Assembly (NCBI GenBank): GCA_050330055.1 | Contig: JBHJOF010000372.1 | Coordinates: 1 to 28,085, forward strand | Source of the DNA: JBHJOF01 sp050330055 | GTDB taxonomy: Bacteria; Pseudomonadota; Alphaproteobacteria; Kiloniellales; JAKSDN01 | DNA length: 28,085 bases | Direction of reading: 5' to 3' | Part shown: positions 14,642 through 23,055 of the stretch, piece by piece | How the letters are laid out: each line of letters begins with the position of its first letter | How positions within the stretch are numbered: position 1 is the first letter of the stretch | Program-made: the position numbers and the translations under genes | Notes under the pieces: model-generated | Told to the model about the DNA's origin: nothing | What the model saw: only the letters and a program-made list of their open reading frames with translations | Databases searched by the model: none

Positions 14642-16600
14642 ATGCGTTTCCTCCGCTACTTCGAGCGTCTGATCGATCCCACGGCCCTGTCGCCCGAGAC
14701 GCCGCCGCCGACCGGGCTGCTCGCCTTCTACTGGCACTATGCGCGCCAGGCGGGATGGCTGCTCGTGGCACTCTTCGTCTCCGGTTTCTTCGTAGCGGTG
14801 CTCGACAGCGCCATACCCTTCTTCATCGGCCGCCTCGTCACCCTGCTCTCGACCTACAGCGCCGATCGCCTGCTGGCGGAGACCTGGCCGACTTTGCTCG
14901 CCATGGCCGTCATCGTCCTGCTGTTGCGTCCTGCCGCGGTGCTGCTGCAGCACGCGATCACCAACCAGGCGCTGGTCCCCGGCCTCACCAACCTGATCCG
15001 CTGGCAGAGCCACTGGCACGTAGTGCGGCAGAGCTGGACCTTCTTTCAGAACGATTTCGCCGGGCGCATCGCCAACCGCGTCATGCAGACCGGTCCGGCG
15101 CTGCGCGAGAGCGTCATCGCCAGCACCAATGCGGTCTGGTACATCCTGGTCTACGGCACCAGCGCCTTCGTGCTGCTGAGCGCCAATGACCTGCGCCTGA
15201 CCTTGCCCTTGGTGCTGTGGTTCGTCGGCTACGTCACCCTGCTGCGCATCCTGGTGCCGCGCATGCGCGAGCGCTCGCACGCCCTGTCTGAGGCCCGATC
15301 GACGCTGACCGGGCGGATCGTCGACAGCTACACCAACATCCTGACGGTCAAGCTCTTCGCCAGCGCGCGCGACGAGGACTCCTTCGCGCGCGAGGCGGTG
15401 GATGAGCATACGGGGCTATTCCGACAGCAGCTTCGTCTGATCACCGCGCTCACGGTCTCGCTCGCGACCATCAACGCAGCCCTGGTGGTCGGCACGGGGG
15501 CGATCGCCGTCTGGCTCTGGATCGGGGGCAACATCCAGCTCGGCGCCGTCGCCATGGCGCTGCCGCTCACCTGGCAGATCGCCAGCATGGCCGGCTGGGT
15601 GGCGCAGAGCGTCGCCTCGATCTTCGAGAACATCGGCACGGTGCAGGAAGGCATGCGGTCCATCGCCGTGCCGCTGCAGATGACGGACCGTCCAGGGGCG
15701 GTCCCGCTCGCGGTCACGCGCGGCGAGGTGCGCTTCGAGGGCGTGCAGTTCGGCTACGGCCAGGAGCGCAGCGTGCTGCGCGGCATCGATCTCACCATCG
15801 CGCCGGGCGAGCGCGTCGGGCTGGTCGGCCAGTCGGGTGCCGGCAAGTCGACGCTGGTCAACCTGCTGCTCCGCTTCTATGCGCCGGAGGCGGGACGGAT
15901 CCTGATCGACGGGCGGGACATCGCCGACGTGCGGCAGGAAAGCCTGCGCGGCCATATCGCGGTGGTGACGCAGGATACCTCGCTGCTGCACCGCTCGATC
16001 CGCGACAACATCCGCTACGGCCGGCCGCAGGCGGCCGAGGGCGAGATCAGGGACGCTGCGGAGCGCGCCCAGGCGCTCGACTTCATCGACGAGCTGGTTG
16101 ACTGGCGCGACCGGCGCGGCCTCGACTCCCATGTCGGCGAGCGCGGCGTCAAACTCTCGGGCGGACAGCGCCAGCGTATCGCCATCGCCCGCGCCCTGCT
16201 GAAGGACGCGCCGATCGTGGTGCTGGACGAGGCGACATCGTCACTCGATTCCGAGGTCGAGGCCTCGATTCAGGAGAACTTCGACGAGCTCATGCGCGGG
16301 CGCACGGTGATCGCCATCGCGCACCGTCTGTCGACCATCGCCCGCATGAACCGCCTCGTGGTGCTCGAGCGCGGCCGCATCGTCGAGCAGGGCAGCCATG
16401 CCGAGCTGCTGGTGCTCGATGGCGTCTATGCCGGGCTGTGGCGGCGTCAGTCGGGCGGCTTCCTGGACGACAGCCCACAGGTCCCGGGTCCGCTACGGCC
16501 CGCGATGCAGGAGATCGACGACAGCTCCCTGCCGTCGCGGGAGGCCCACACCGAAGAGGTTGCTGGTACGCAAATGACGAGCCGCTTTCCCGGCAGCTGA
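14642..16600 (+). CDS. ABC exporter half-transporter (permease fused to ATPase)
   Basis: A 652-residue inner-membrane exporter subunit (MsbA / multidrug-type fold), expected to work as a homodimer. The N-terminal membrane domain has six hydrophobic segments between about 38 and 325. The ATPase domain has Walker A GQSGAGKST (396-404), signature LSGGQRQRIAIARALL (505-520), Walker B IVVLDEATSSLDS (525-537) and the switch AIAHRLSTIARM (558-569). A roughly 45-residue polar tail follows the ATPase. I chose the ATG at 14642, just behind a GAGG, because the TTG at 14606 would add an untypical Arg-rich piece. The cargo is unknown; lipids, peptides and drugs are all possible. It stands alone after a terminator-like hairpin. 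Confidence 0.9.
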   Translation: MRFLRYFERLIDPTALSPETPPPTGLLAFYWHYARQAGWLLVALFVSGFFVAVLDSAIPFFIGRLVTLLSTYSADRLLAETWPTLLAMAVIVLLLRPAAVLLQHAITNQALVPGLTNLIRWQSHWHVVRQSWTFFQNDFAGRIANRVMQTGPALRESVIASTNAVWYILVYGTSAFVLLSANDLRLTLPLVLWFVGYVTLLRILVPRMRERSHALSEARSTLTGRIVDSYTNILTVKLFASARDEDSFAREAVDEHTGLFRQQLRLITALTVSLATINAALVVGTGAIAVWLWIGGNIQLGAVAMALPLTWQIASMAGWVAQSVASIFENIGTVQEGMRSIAVPLQMTDRPGAVPLAVTRGEVRFEGVQFGYGQERSVLRGIDLTIAPGERVGLVGQSGAGKSTLVNLLLRFYAPEAGRILIDGRDIADVRQESLRGHIAVVTQDTSLLHRSIRDNIRYGRPQAAEGEIRDAAERAQALDFIDELVDWRDRRGLDSHVGERGVKLSGGQRQRIAIARALLKDAPIVVLDEATSSLDSEVEASIQENFDELMRGRTVIAIAHRLSTIARMNRLVVLERGRIVEQGSHAELLVLDGVYAGLWRRQSGGFLDDSPQVPGPLRPAMQEIDDSSLPSREAHTEEVAGTQMTSRFPGS

Positions 16601-16636
16601 TCGCCGTGTTGAATGACCGTTGGCGACGGCTCGGAG

Positions 16637-16659
16637 CGGCAGGGGGACTGCCGGGGAGG
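16637..16659 (+). promoter_or_regulatory. Hairpin plus strong ribosome site before the DM13 gene
   Basis: CGGCAG (16637-16642) pairs with CTGCCG (16648-16653) around GGGGA. The last stem base runs into the Shine-Dalgarno sequence GGGGAGG (16653-16659), which sits 5 bases before the ATG at 16665. The site decides that start over the in-frame TTG at 16620. The stem might also lower read-through from the exporter gene. Confidence 0.45.
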
Positions 16660-16664
16660 CTCAC

Positions 16665-17150
16665 ATGTGGCGGGCGATTGCGATCTTTCTTTTCGGCAGC
16701 ATCCTGGGCACCGCCTTCGGCGTGGCAGTGGGATTCTTCGCCTTTCCCTATGTATTCCCGCCACCGGAGGCGATGGAGACGTTGAGCGCCGAGGCGCAGG
16801 GCGAGGTCGTGGCGCGCGGCAGCTTCATCCACGCCAATCCCGCCGACCCGATCCACCATGGTGCCGGGGGCGTCACCGTCTACCAGGAGGTCGTCTTCTT
16901 GGGCGCGGACTTCGAGGTCGGGCCGGGCCCGGCCTTCCACGTCTATCTGGTGCCCAAGGCGCAGGTCCGCGAATCCTCCGACGTGAAGGGCACCATGTTC
17001 GTCGACCTCGGTAGGCTGCGTGCCTTCAAGGGCAGCCAGAACTACGCCATCCCTGCGGGCGTGAACCTCAAGGACTATCCGAGCGTCGTGATCTGGTGCG
17101 CCGAGTTCGGCGTGCTGATCTCGCCGGCCGATCTGGAGTTCGCAGGCTAG
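16665..17150 (+). CDS. DM13 domain-containing membrane-anchored protein
   Basis: A 161-residue protein with one N-terminal membrane helix (about 3-28, WRAIAIFLFGSILGTAFGVAVG), probably an uncleaved anchor, followed by a DM13 domain on the outer face. The domain spans about 47-158: GEVVARGSFIHANPADPIHHG, a VTVYQ strand, GPGPAFHVYLVPK, DLGRLRAFKGSQNYAIPAGVNL and the conserved VVIWCAEFGVLIS with Cys145. DM13 domains resemble DOMON/cytochrome-type redox domains, and the conserved cysteine is thought to act in electron transfer. It lies 64 bases after the ABC exporter gene and converges on the RND operon. Its partner is not evident. Confidence 0.85.
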   Translation: MWRAIAIFLFGSILGTAFGVAVGFFAFPYVFPPPEAMETLSAEAQGEVVARGSFIHANPADPIHHGAGGVTVYQEVVFLGADFEVGPGPAFHVYLVPKAQVRESSDVKGTMFVDLGRLRAFKGSQNYAIPAGVNLKDYPSVVIWCAEFGVLISPADLEFAG

Positions 17151-17158
17151 GTCCGATC

Positions 17159-17178
17159 CCGGCCGGCTATTCGGCCGG
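17159..17178. terminator. Shared hairpin between convergent DM13 and RND genes
   Basis: CCGGCCG (17159-17165) and CGGCCGG (17172-17178) form a perfect 7-base stem with a 6-base loop. It starts 9 bases after the DM13 stop codon. The minus-strand RND stop codon (17167-17169) lies in the loop. No T-run is present, so it may act as a two-way 3' end protector or factor-assisted terminator. Confidence 0.4.
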
Positions 17179-20100
17179 CTCCGCGACCGCGCTCTCCGGC
17201 GCCGGCAGCGCCGGCTTCCAGCCGGTCTTCTCGCGCATCCACTGGAACACGACGAAGAGCATCGGTATGACGAAGATGCCGATCACGGCCGCCGTAAGCA
17301 TGCCGAAGAGCACCGGCGAGCCGACCGCGCGGCGGCTCGCGGCGCCGGGCCCCGTTGCCAACACCAGCGGCAGCAGGCCGAGTATGAAGGCAAAGCTGGT
17401 CATCATGACCGGACGGAAACGCAGCCGCGCACCTTCGATCGCCGAATCGATCAGGGACTTGCCGCTGTTGCGTACGGCAAGCGCGAACTCGTTGATCATG
17501 ATGGCGTTCTTGGCCGCCAGCGCGATCAGCACGACGAGACCGATCTGCGCGTAGACGTCGAACGCCAGCCCCAGGAGCCAGATCGCCGCAACCGCGCCGA
17601 GCACGCCTACGGTCACCGACAGCAGCACCGGGATCGGAACGTTCCAGCTCTCGTAGAGCGCCACCAGGAAGAGGTAGGCAAAGAGCACCGCAAGGCCGAG
17701 AACGATGGTGGTCTTGCCGGCCGCCTCCTTTTCCTGGAGCGAGGTGCCCGACCACTCGAAACCATAGCCGGCCGGAAGCGTCGTCGCGGATAGCCGCTCC
17801 ATCGCGGCCAGCGCGGCGCCGCTGCTGTAGCCGGCGGCGGGGCCGCCATTGATGACGGCGGCACGGAACCCGTTGTAGCGGGTCACCGCCTGGGGGCCGA
17901 GGACCAGCTCTACATCGACCAGCGCCCGCAGCGGCACCATCTGACCAGCCGCGTTCTTCACGTAGATTCCGTAGATGTCGGCCACCTGCGAGCGATAGTC
18001 CGCCTCGGCCTGTACCTTGACCTGCCAGGAGCGTCCGAACAGGTTGAAATCGTTGACGTAGTAGCCGCCCAAGGTAGCCTGTAGCGCGGTGAAGATATCG
18101 CCGATGGCGACGCCCAGCGTTTGCGCCTTTTCGCGGTCTATCTCGAGATAGAGCTGCGGCGTGTTGGCGGCGAAGGTGGAGAGTACGCCAGCCAGCGCCG
18201 GGTCGGCGTTGGCGGCGATGACCAGGCCGCGCATCGTGGCCGCCATGTCCGCCGCCGGCTGCCCCTGCAGGGCCTCGAGGACATACTCGAAGCCGCCAGT
18301 CGAGCCGAGACCGACGATCGGCGGCACGTTGAGGGGAACGGCGACGCCGCCCGAGATCGCCGCCAACGGGCCACTCAGGCGTCGTACGAGTGCCGCTGCG
18401 CTCAAGCTCGGGTCCTTGCGCTCCGCATAGGGCTTGAGGCGCACGATGAAGAAGGCCTTGTTCGAGGCGGCGCTGTTGCTGATGAAGTCGAGCCCGACGA
18501 TGGAGATGACGTGCTCGACGGCGGGATCGGCCAGCAGGATGGTTTCGACCTCCTGCGCGACCTCGGAGGTGCGGTTCTGCGAGGCGCCCTCGGGAAGCTG
18601 GGCAATGGTGAAGATCGCACCCTGGTCCTCCTCGGGCAGGAAGCCCTGCGGTGTCACGCTGAAGACGCCGCCCGTCAGCACGACCACGCCGGCGACGATC
18701 GCGACAGAGAGGATGCTGACGCGGACCAGCTTGCGCACCGCCCAGCCGTACCCTGCGGTGAGCTTGTCGATTCCCGTCAGCATCCAGCCGATCGGCCCGC
18801 GTGGCCGGTGATGACCGGGCTTCAGCAACACCGAGCACAACGCCGGCGACAGCGTGAGCGCGTTTATCGCGGAGATGACCATCGAGACCGAGACGGCAAC
18901 GGCGAACTGGCGGAACAGCTCGCCCGAGATGCCGGGGATGAAGGCCACCGGAACGAACACGGAGAGCAGCACCAGCGTGATGGCGATGATTGGCGCGGTG
19001 ATCTCGCCCATCGCCTTTCGCGTCGCTTCCTTGACGGACAGCCGTGGGTCCTCCTCCATGATCCGCTCGACGTTCTCGATCACAATGATGGCGTCGTCTA
19101 CGACGATTCCGATGGCGAGCACGAGGGCGAGCAGCGACACGGTATTGGCGCTGTAGCCGATCAGCAGCATGACCGCGAAGGTGCCGATGATCGAGACCGG
19201 AACGGCAATCAGCGGGATGAGGGTCGTTCGGAGCTTGCCTAGGAAAACGAAGACCACCAGCGCGACCAGCGCGAAGGCCTCGAACAAGGTATGAATGACG
19301 GCTTCGATCGTCGACACCACGAACTCCGTCGTGTCGTAAACCGTCACGAACTTAACGTCGTCGGGAAACCGCTGGGCCAGCTCCTCCATGCGGGCGGTGA
19401 CCTGGTTCGCGACGGCGACGGCGTTGGCGCCTGGCGCCTGGTAGATCCCGATGGCCGCGCCGGGCTGGCCATCGAAGCGAGTGAAGCGGTCGGCGCTCTT
19501 CGCGCCCAGCTCGACTCGTCCGACGTCTCTTACGCGTACCACCGAGCCGTCGGGGCTGGCGCGGACGATGATGTTCTCGAACTCGGCCTGGTTTGTCAGA
19601 CGTCCTCTGGTGCTGATGGTGAGCTGGAACTGCTGGTCCGAATGCAGCGGAGCCGCGCCGATGCGTCCGACCGCTGCCTGCACGTTCTGGCTCCGGATCG
19701 CAGCGGCGACTTCCTGCGGCGTGAGCTGAAAGTTGTTGAGCTTGCTCGGATCGAGCCAGACCCGCATCGAGTAGTCGAGTGCACCGAACAGCGAAGCATC
19801 GCCGACGCCGCTGATTCGCTTGAGCGCGTCGATGACATTGATGGTGGCATAGTTGCTCAGGTAGAGCTGGTCGAAGGTGCCGTTCGGGGAATAGAGTTGG
19901 ACGACCTGTAGCAGTCCCGATGACTGTTTCTTCACGCTGAGACCCTGCCGGCTCACCTCTTCCGGAAGCTGCGGCTCGGCCAGGGCTACCCGGTTTTGCA
20001 CGTTGACGGTGTTCAGATCGGGGTCGGTGCCGAGATCGAAGGTGACGGTCAGGGAGTAGCTGCCGTCGGCGGACGAGGTCGACTTCATGTAGAGCATGTC

Positions 20101-20322
20101 GGAGACGCCGACGACCTGCTGCTCGACGGGCTGTGCCACCACCTCCTCGATCACCTCCGCGTTGGCGCCCGGATAATTGGCAGTCACCTGAACCTGCGGC
20201 GGAACGATGTCGGGGAACTGCGCAACGGGAATCACGGTGATGGCGATGAGACCGGCGAGCGTGATCACGATCGAGAGGACGAAGGCCAGCCGCGGCCGCT
20301 CGATGAAGATTCCGGAGATCAT
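17167..20322 (-). CDS. RND efflux pump inner-membrane transporter (AcrB/HAE1 family)
   Basis: A 1051-residue proton-driven pump, normal family length. It begins MISGIFIERPRLAFVLSIVI (first membrane helix). A large periplasmic porter region and a second repeat follow. The proton-relay aspartates are in LAIGIVVDDAIIVIENVER (about D409 and D410, equivalent to AcrB D407/D408). The relay lysine is in the second half (ALAAKNAIMINEFA). HAE1-type features include VAQPVEQQVVGV, FRQFAVAVSVSMVISAINALTLSPAL and the TGxxGAASRRAVG-like segment near the end. It exports hydrophobic compounds through a trimeric complex with the adaptor encoded 3 bases upstream. No outer-membrane channel gene is in the window. 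Sampled stretches of this gene look lower in GC than the catabolic cluster. Confidence 0.95.
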   Translation of the reverse strand: MISGIFIERPRLAFVLSIVITLAGLIAITVIPVAQFPDIVPPQVQVTANYPGANAEVIEEVVAQPVEQQVVGVSDMLYMKSTSSADGSYSLTVTFDLGTDPDLNTVNVQNRVALAEPQLPEEVSRQGLSVKKQSSGLLQVVQLYSPNGTFDQLYLSNYATINVIDALKRISGVGDASLFGALDYSMRVWLDPSKLNNFQLTPQEVAAAIRSQNVQAAVGRIGAAPLHSDQQFQLTISTRGRLTNQAEFENIIVRASPDGSVVRVRDVGRVELGAKSADRFTRFDGQPGAAIGIYQAPGANAVAVANQVTARMEELAQRFPDDVKFVTVYDTTEFVVSTIEAVIHTLFEAFALVALVVFVFLGKLRTTLIPLIAVPVSIIGTFAVMLLIGYSANTVSLLALVLAIGIVVDDAIIVIENVERIMEEDPRLSVKEATRKAMGEITAPIIAITLVLLSVFVPVAFIPGISGELFRQFAVAVSVSMVISAINALTLSPALCSVLLKPGHHRPRGPIGWMLTGIDKLTAGYGWAVRKLVRVSILSVAIVAGVVVLTGGVFSVTPQGFLPEEDQGAIFTIAQLPEGASQNRTSEVAQEVETILLADPAVEHVISIVGLDFISNSAASNKAFFIVRLKPYAERKDPSLSAAALVRRLSGPLAAISGGVAVPLNVPPIVGLGSTGGFEYVLEALQGQPAADMAATMRGLVIAANADPALAGVLSTFAANTPQLYLEIDREKAQTLGVAIGDIFTALQATLGGYYVNDFNLFGRSWQVKVQAEADYRSQVADIYGIYVKNAAGQMVPLRALVDVELVLGPQAVTRYNGFRAAVINGGPAAGYSSGAALAAMERLSATTLPAGYGFEWSGTSLQEKEAAGKTTIVLGLAVLFAYLFLVALYESWNVPIPVLLSVTVGVLGAVAAIWLLGLAFDVYAQIGLVVLIALAAKNAIMINEFALAVRNSGKSLIDSAIEGARLRFRPVMMTSFAFILGLLPLVLATGPGAASRRAVGSPVLFGMLTAAVIGIFVIPMLFVVFQWMREKTGWKPALPAPESAVAEPAE

Positions 20323-20325
20323 GGC

Positions 20326-21483
20326 TCAGGCGCCGGCGTCGGTGGCGGCCGATGCGGTGACGGTCTGGCCGGGGCGGACCTTCTGCAGGCCGTCGACGAT
20401 GACCTGCTCGCCTTCCTGCAGGCCTTCAGCCACGACAATTGCGCTGCCGTGGGCGCTGCCCAGGCGGATTCGGCGCTGCTCGGCCTTGCTGTCCTGGTCG
20501 ACGACGACGACATAGGGACCTGCCTGGTCGACGACAATTGCCGCCTGCGGAATCACCAGCGCTTCTTCCGGCTGCGCCTGCTCCACGATCACGCCGACCA
20601 GCTGGTTTGCGACCAGCAGACGGGTCGAGCCTGTGCTGACCGGGTTGGGCACCGACGCGCGGATAGTCACCGTGTCGGTCGTTGAATCGACTTGCACGTC
20701 GACGAAGTTGACCGTTCCAGTCGAGTCGTAGATCGAACCGTCCGGCAGGCGGAGCTTCACCTTGACGGCGCTTGGGTCCCGACCGCTCGCCTGGGCCGCC
20801 TTGCGCACTTCGAGGAGCTCGCGGGAGCTGATCGGAAAGCTGACATAGACCGGGTCCTGACTGACGATCACGGCCAACGGCTCGTTAGAGGGCGTCACGA
20901 AATCGCCGACAGAGTAATTGGAGCGGCCGATCCTGCCGTCGATGGGAGCCAGGATATCGGTGTAGCTCAGATCGAGCTCCTTGCGCCTTAGGGCGGCTTG
21001 CAGTTGCTGCAGTGAACCCAGGGCCTGCGCGTATTGGGCCTCCGCCTCGTCCAGCTTGACCTTGGCGACGGCTTCGCGCTGCACCAGCGTCTTCTGGCGG
21101 TCGACCTCCAGCTTGGCCAGACGCAGCGTCCCTTCGGCCGAGGTGATCTGGCCCTGGATCTGACCGATCTCGGCCTCATAGGGGGCCTTCTCGATCTCGA
21201 TCAGGAGATCACCGGTTTTGACTTCGGCTCCCTCGGTGAAGAGGCGTTGCTCTACGAAGCCTTCAACCCGCGCGCGAAGCTCGACTGTATCGACCGCCTC
21301 GATGCGACCATTGAAGGTGGCGGACGGCGTGACGTCCTGCTTTTTCACCATGAAGACCGTGACCGCGGGCGGCGGGGCCGCCGATTGCCCTTGCGCCTGC
21401 TGCTCCTCGCCGCAGGCGCCGAGCGGAATCAAGGAGGCGGTCAGAAGTATGTATAGGAGAGTGCGGGGCAGTGCATGATACAT
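20326..21483 (-). CDS. RND efflux periplasmic adaptor (membrane fusion protein), lipoprotein
   Basis: A 385-residue AcrA/MexA-type adaptor. The signal ends in a lipobox (IPLGAC, Cys24), so the mature protein should be lipid-anchored in the inner membrane. Then come a beta-barrel/lipoyl half (FNGRIEAVDTVELRARVEGFVEQ), an alpha-helical coiled-coil hairpin (about 105-175, with IGQIQGQITSAEGTLRLAKLEVDRQ), and the second lipoyl half (YTDILAPIDGRIGRSNYSVGDFV). The membrane-proximal beta domains complete it (PVYVSFPISSRELLE). It bridges the RND pump and an outer-membrane factor. The ATG at 21483 follows a small hairpin that could mask the ribosome site. Only 3 bases separate it from the pump gene. 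Confidence 0.93.
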   Translation of the reverse strand: MYHALPRTLLYILLTASLIPLGACGEEQQAQGQSAAPPPAVTVFMVKKQDVTPSATFNGRIEAVDTVELRARVEGFVEQRLFTEGAEVKTGDLLIEIEKAPYEAEIGQIQGQITSAEGTLRLAKLEVDRQKTLVQREAVAKVKLDEAEAQYAQALGSLQQLQAALRRKELDLSYTDILAPIDGRIGRSNYSVGDFVTPSNEPLAVIVSQDPVYVSFPISSRELLEVRKAAQASGRDPSAVKVKLRLPDGSIYDSTGTVNFVDVQVDSTTDTVTIRASVPNPVSTGSTRLLVANQLVGVIVEQAQPEEALVIPQAAIVVDQAGPYVVVVDQDSKAEQRRIRLGSAHGSAIVVAEGLQEGEQVIVDGLQKVRPGQTVTASAATDAGA

Positions 21484-21489
21484 CTTGAT

Positions 21490-21509
21490 CCCCGTGATCT
21501 AGTACGGGG
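21490..21509 (-). promoter_or_regulatory. Hairpin covering the ribosome site of the RND operon
   Basis: Arms CCCCGT (21490-21495) and ACGGGG (21504-21509) form a perfect 6-base stem with an 8-base loop. On the message the second arm ends 6 bases before the adaptor ATG and contains the only G-rich candidate ribosome site. It may therefore limit translation, or be an operator half-site pair. Both are inferences. Confidence 0.35.
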
Positions 21510-21523
21510 GTCTGAAACAGTTT

Positions 21524-21535
21524 GTTCGGTCGAAC
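21524..21535 (-). promoter_or_regulatory. Possible operator upstream of the RND operon
   Basis: GTTCG-GT-CGAAC (21524-21535) is a perfect 5-base dyad 40 bases upstream of the adaptor start, within the 165-base gap 21484-21648 that must hold the operon promoter. No clear -35/-10 pair was found. Small dyads of this kind are typical repressor sites for efflux operons, but no regulator gene is adjacent. Confidence 0.25.
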
Positions 21536-21648
21536 GCGACTCGCCCCGAACCATGGCCGGCCCCCCGTAAGAGCCCGCATTAGGCTACCACTAGTAGCAT
21601 ACACAATCTTTCATAGCTGAACAGCCCTGGGCGGCGCGGGGGTACCGT

Positions 21649-23055
21649 TTACTCGGCCGCTGCGCCCGCCGCCTCTTCCTCCGCCACTATGGCCCCGAGC
21701 GGGAGCGGCTTGATCGGGATGCGCGGTTCGTTGTCGCCGATCTCGGCCAGCGGCTGGCCGCTCAGCTGCGCGATGGTGCGGGCCAGGCTCCAGCCGCAGA
21801 TGCGGCCCTGGCAGGGCCCCATGCCGCAGCGCGTCCACATCTTGACCGCCGTGGCCGTGCGCGCGCCGGCGGCGACCGCGGCGCGCACCTCGCCGGCACG
21901 AACGTCCTCGCAGCGGCACAGCAGGGTGTCGTCGGAGATGATTCCGGCCAGGCCGGCCGGCGGCGCGAAGCTTGTGTTGACGAAATCGGCGAAGGCCTGC
22001 GCCCGGCGCCGCTGCCGCCGTGTCCAGCGCAGGCGCCAGCCAGCCCCGCGGCTCCAATGGCCCAGCGAGCGCGCCGCCGAGAGGCCGGCGATGCGGCCTT
22101 CCTCGCGGGCACAGCGCATGCCGGCGATGCCGGTGACCTCGCCGGCGGCAAAGATGTCCTCCACCGAGGTGCGTCCCGTGTCGCGCTCGACACGGCAGAA
22201 GCGGCCACCCTGGCGGTCGTCGTAGCCGTGCGCGCAGCCGGCGATTGCGGTCAGCTCGCAGGCCGGGCGGAAGCCATGAGCGATTGCCAGGATGCTGGTC
22301 TCGACGAACTTCGGCTCGCCCTCCAGCGGCGCGCCGCGCCGGTCGAGCTTCGCGATGGCGACGGACTCCAGGCCCTTGTCGCCGTGTGCCTCGACCACGG
22401 CGCTGCCCAGGTGCAGCGGCACCCGGTGCTGCAGCAGCGTGCGCAGATAGCCGCCGAGCTCGCTCCAGGCACCCGGCCGGCGCGCCAGGCCGAGCAGACC
22501 GGACCCGGTGACGCGCGCTGACTCGACGTAAGCGGCGATCTCGATTCCGGCCTCGAGCAGTTGACGGGCGACCACCAGCAGGAAGGGGCCGCTGCCGGCC
22601 AGCACGACGCGCGGCCCGAGCCCGACAGCCTCCGCCTTGATCAGGCGTTGCACCGCGCCGGGCGTCATCACGCCGGGCAGGGTCCAGCCGGGGAAGGCTA
22701 GGCTGCGATCGTGCGCGCCGGTCGCCACGATGAGGCGCTTGGGCTCGATCTCGAAGCAGCCGTCGGGACCGATCAGGGCCAGGGTCATGGGCTGGAAGAA
22801 GCCCCAGACCTGGACGCCGCCCAGCAGGCGCACGCCGGCGCCGCGCGCCTCGGCCAGGAGCGCCCGACCCTCGGCGAGCTGCGCGCTGTCGCGCACCTCG
22901 GCCGCCGCAGTGTGTGGCTGCATGTAGTACTGGCCGCCGGGCTCGGCGCCCTCGTCGATCAGCAGCACCTCGGCGCCCAGGCGGCGCGCCTCCAGAGCCG
23001 CGCTGAGGCCGGCCGGGCCGGCGCCGACCACGGCGATCTCGACCTCTTCAGCCAT
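21649..23055 (-). CDS. FAD-dependent oxidoreductase with C-terminal BFD-like [2Fe-2S] domain (HcnB / opine oxidase A type)
   Basis: A 468-residue subunit of a heterotrimeric amine/imino-acid dehydrogenase. FAD binds at VVGAGPAGLSAALEARRLG (GAGPAG at 11-16), with a second dinucleotide motif at VVLAGSGPFLLVVA and FAAGEVTGIAGM near the end of the flavin domain. The C-terminal domain carries CRCEDV (C380, C382), C410, C415 and C420 in RCGMGPCQGRICG, the pattern of a BFD-like iron-sulfur site. HcnB, OoxA and the alpha subunit of D-hydroxyproline dehydrogenase share this layout. Its start overlaps the ferredoxin-like gene by 8 bases. It is the last gene of the minus-strand run. The substrate is not identified; cyanide production cannot be assumed. 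Confidence 0.9.
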   Translation of the reverse strand: MAEEVEIAVVGAGPAGLSAALEARRLGAEVLLIDEGAEPGGQYYMQPHTAAAEVRDSAQLAEGRALLAEARGAGVRLLGGVQVWGFFQPMTLALIGPDGCFEIEPKRLIVATGAHDRSLAFPGWTLPGVMTPGAVQRLIKAEAVGLGPRVVLAGSGPFLLVVARQLLEAGIEIAAYVESARVTGSGLLGLARRPGAWSELGGYLRTLLQHRVPLHLGSAVVEAHGDKGLESVAIAKLDRRGAPLEGEPKFVETSILAIAHGFRPACELTAIAGCAHGYDDRQGGRFCRVERDTGRTSVEDIFAAGEVTGIAGMRCAREEGRIAGLSAARSLGHWSRGAGWRLRWTRRQRRRAQAFADFVNTSFAPPAGLAGIISDDTLLCRCEDVRAGEVRAAVAAGARTATAVKMWTRCGMGPCQGRICGWSLARTIAQLSGQPLAEIGDNEPRIPIKPLPLGAIVAEEEAAGAAAE

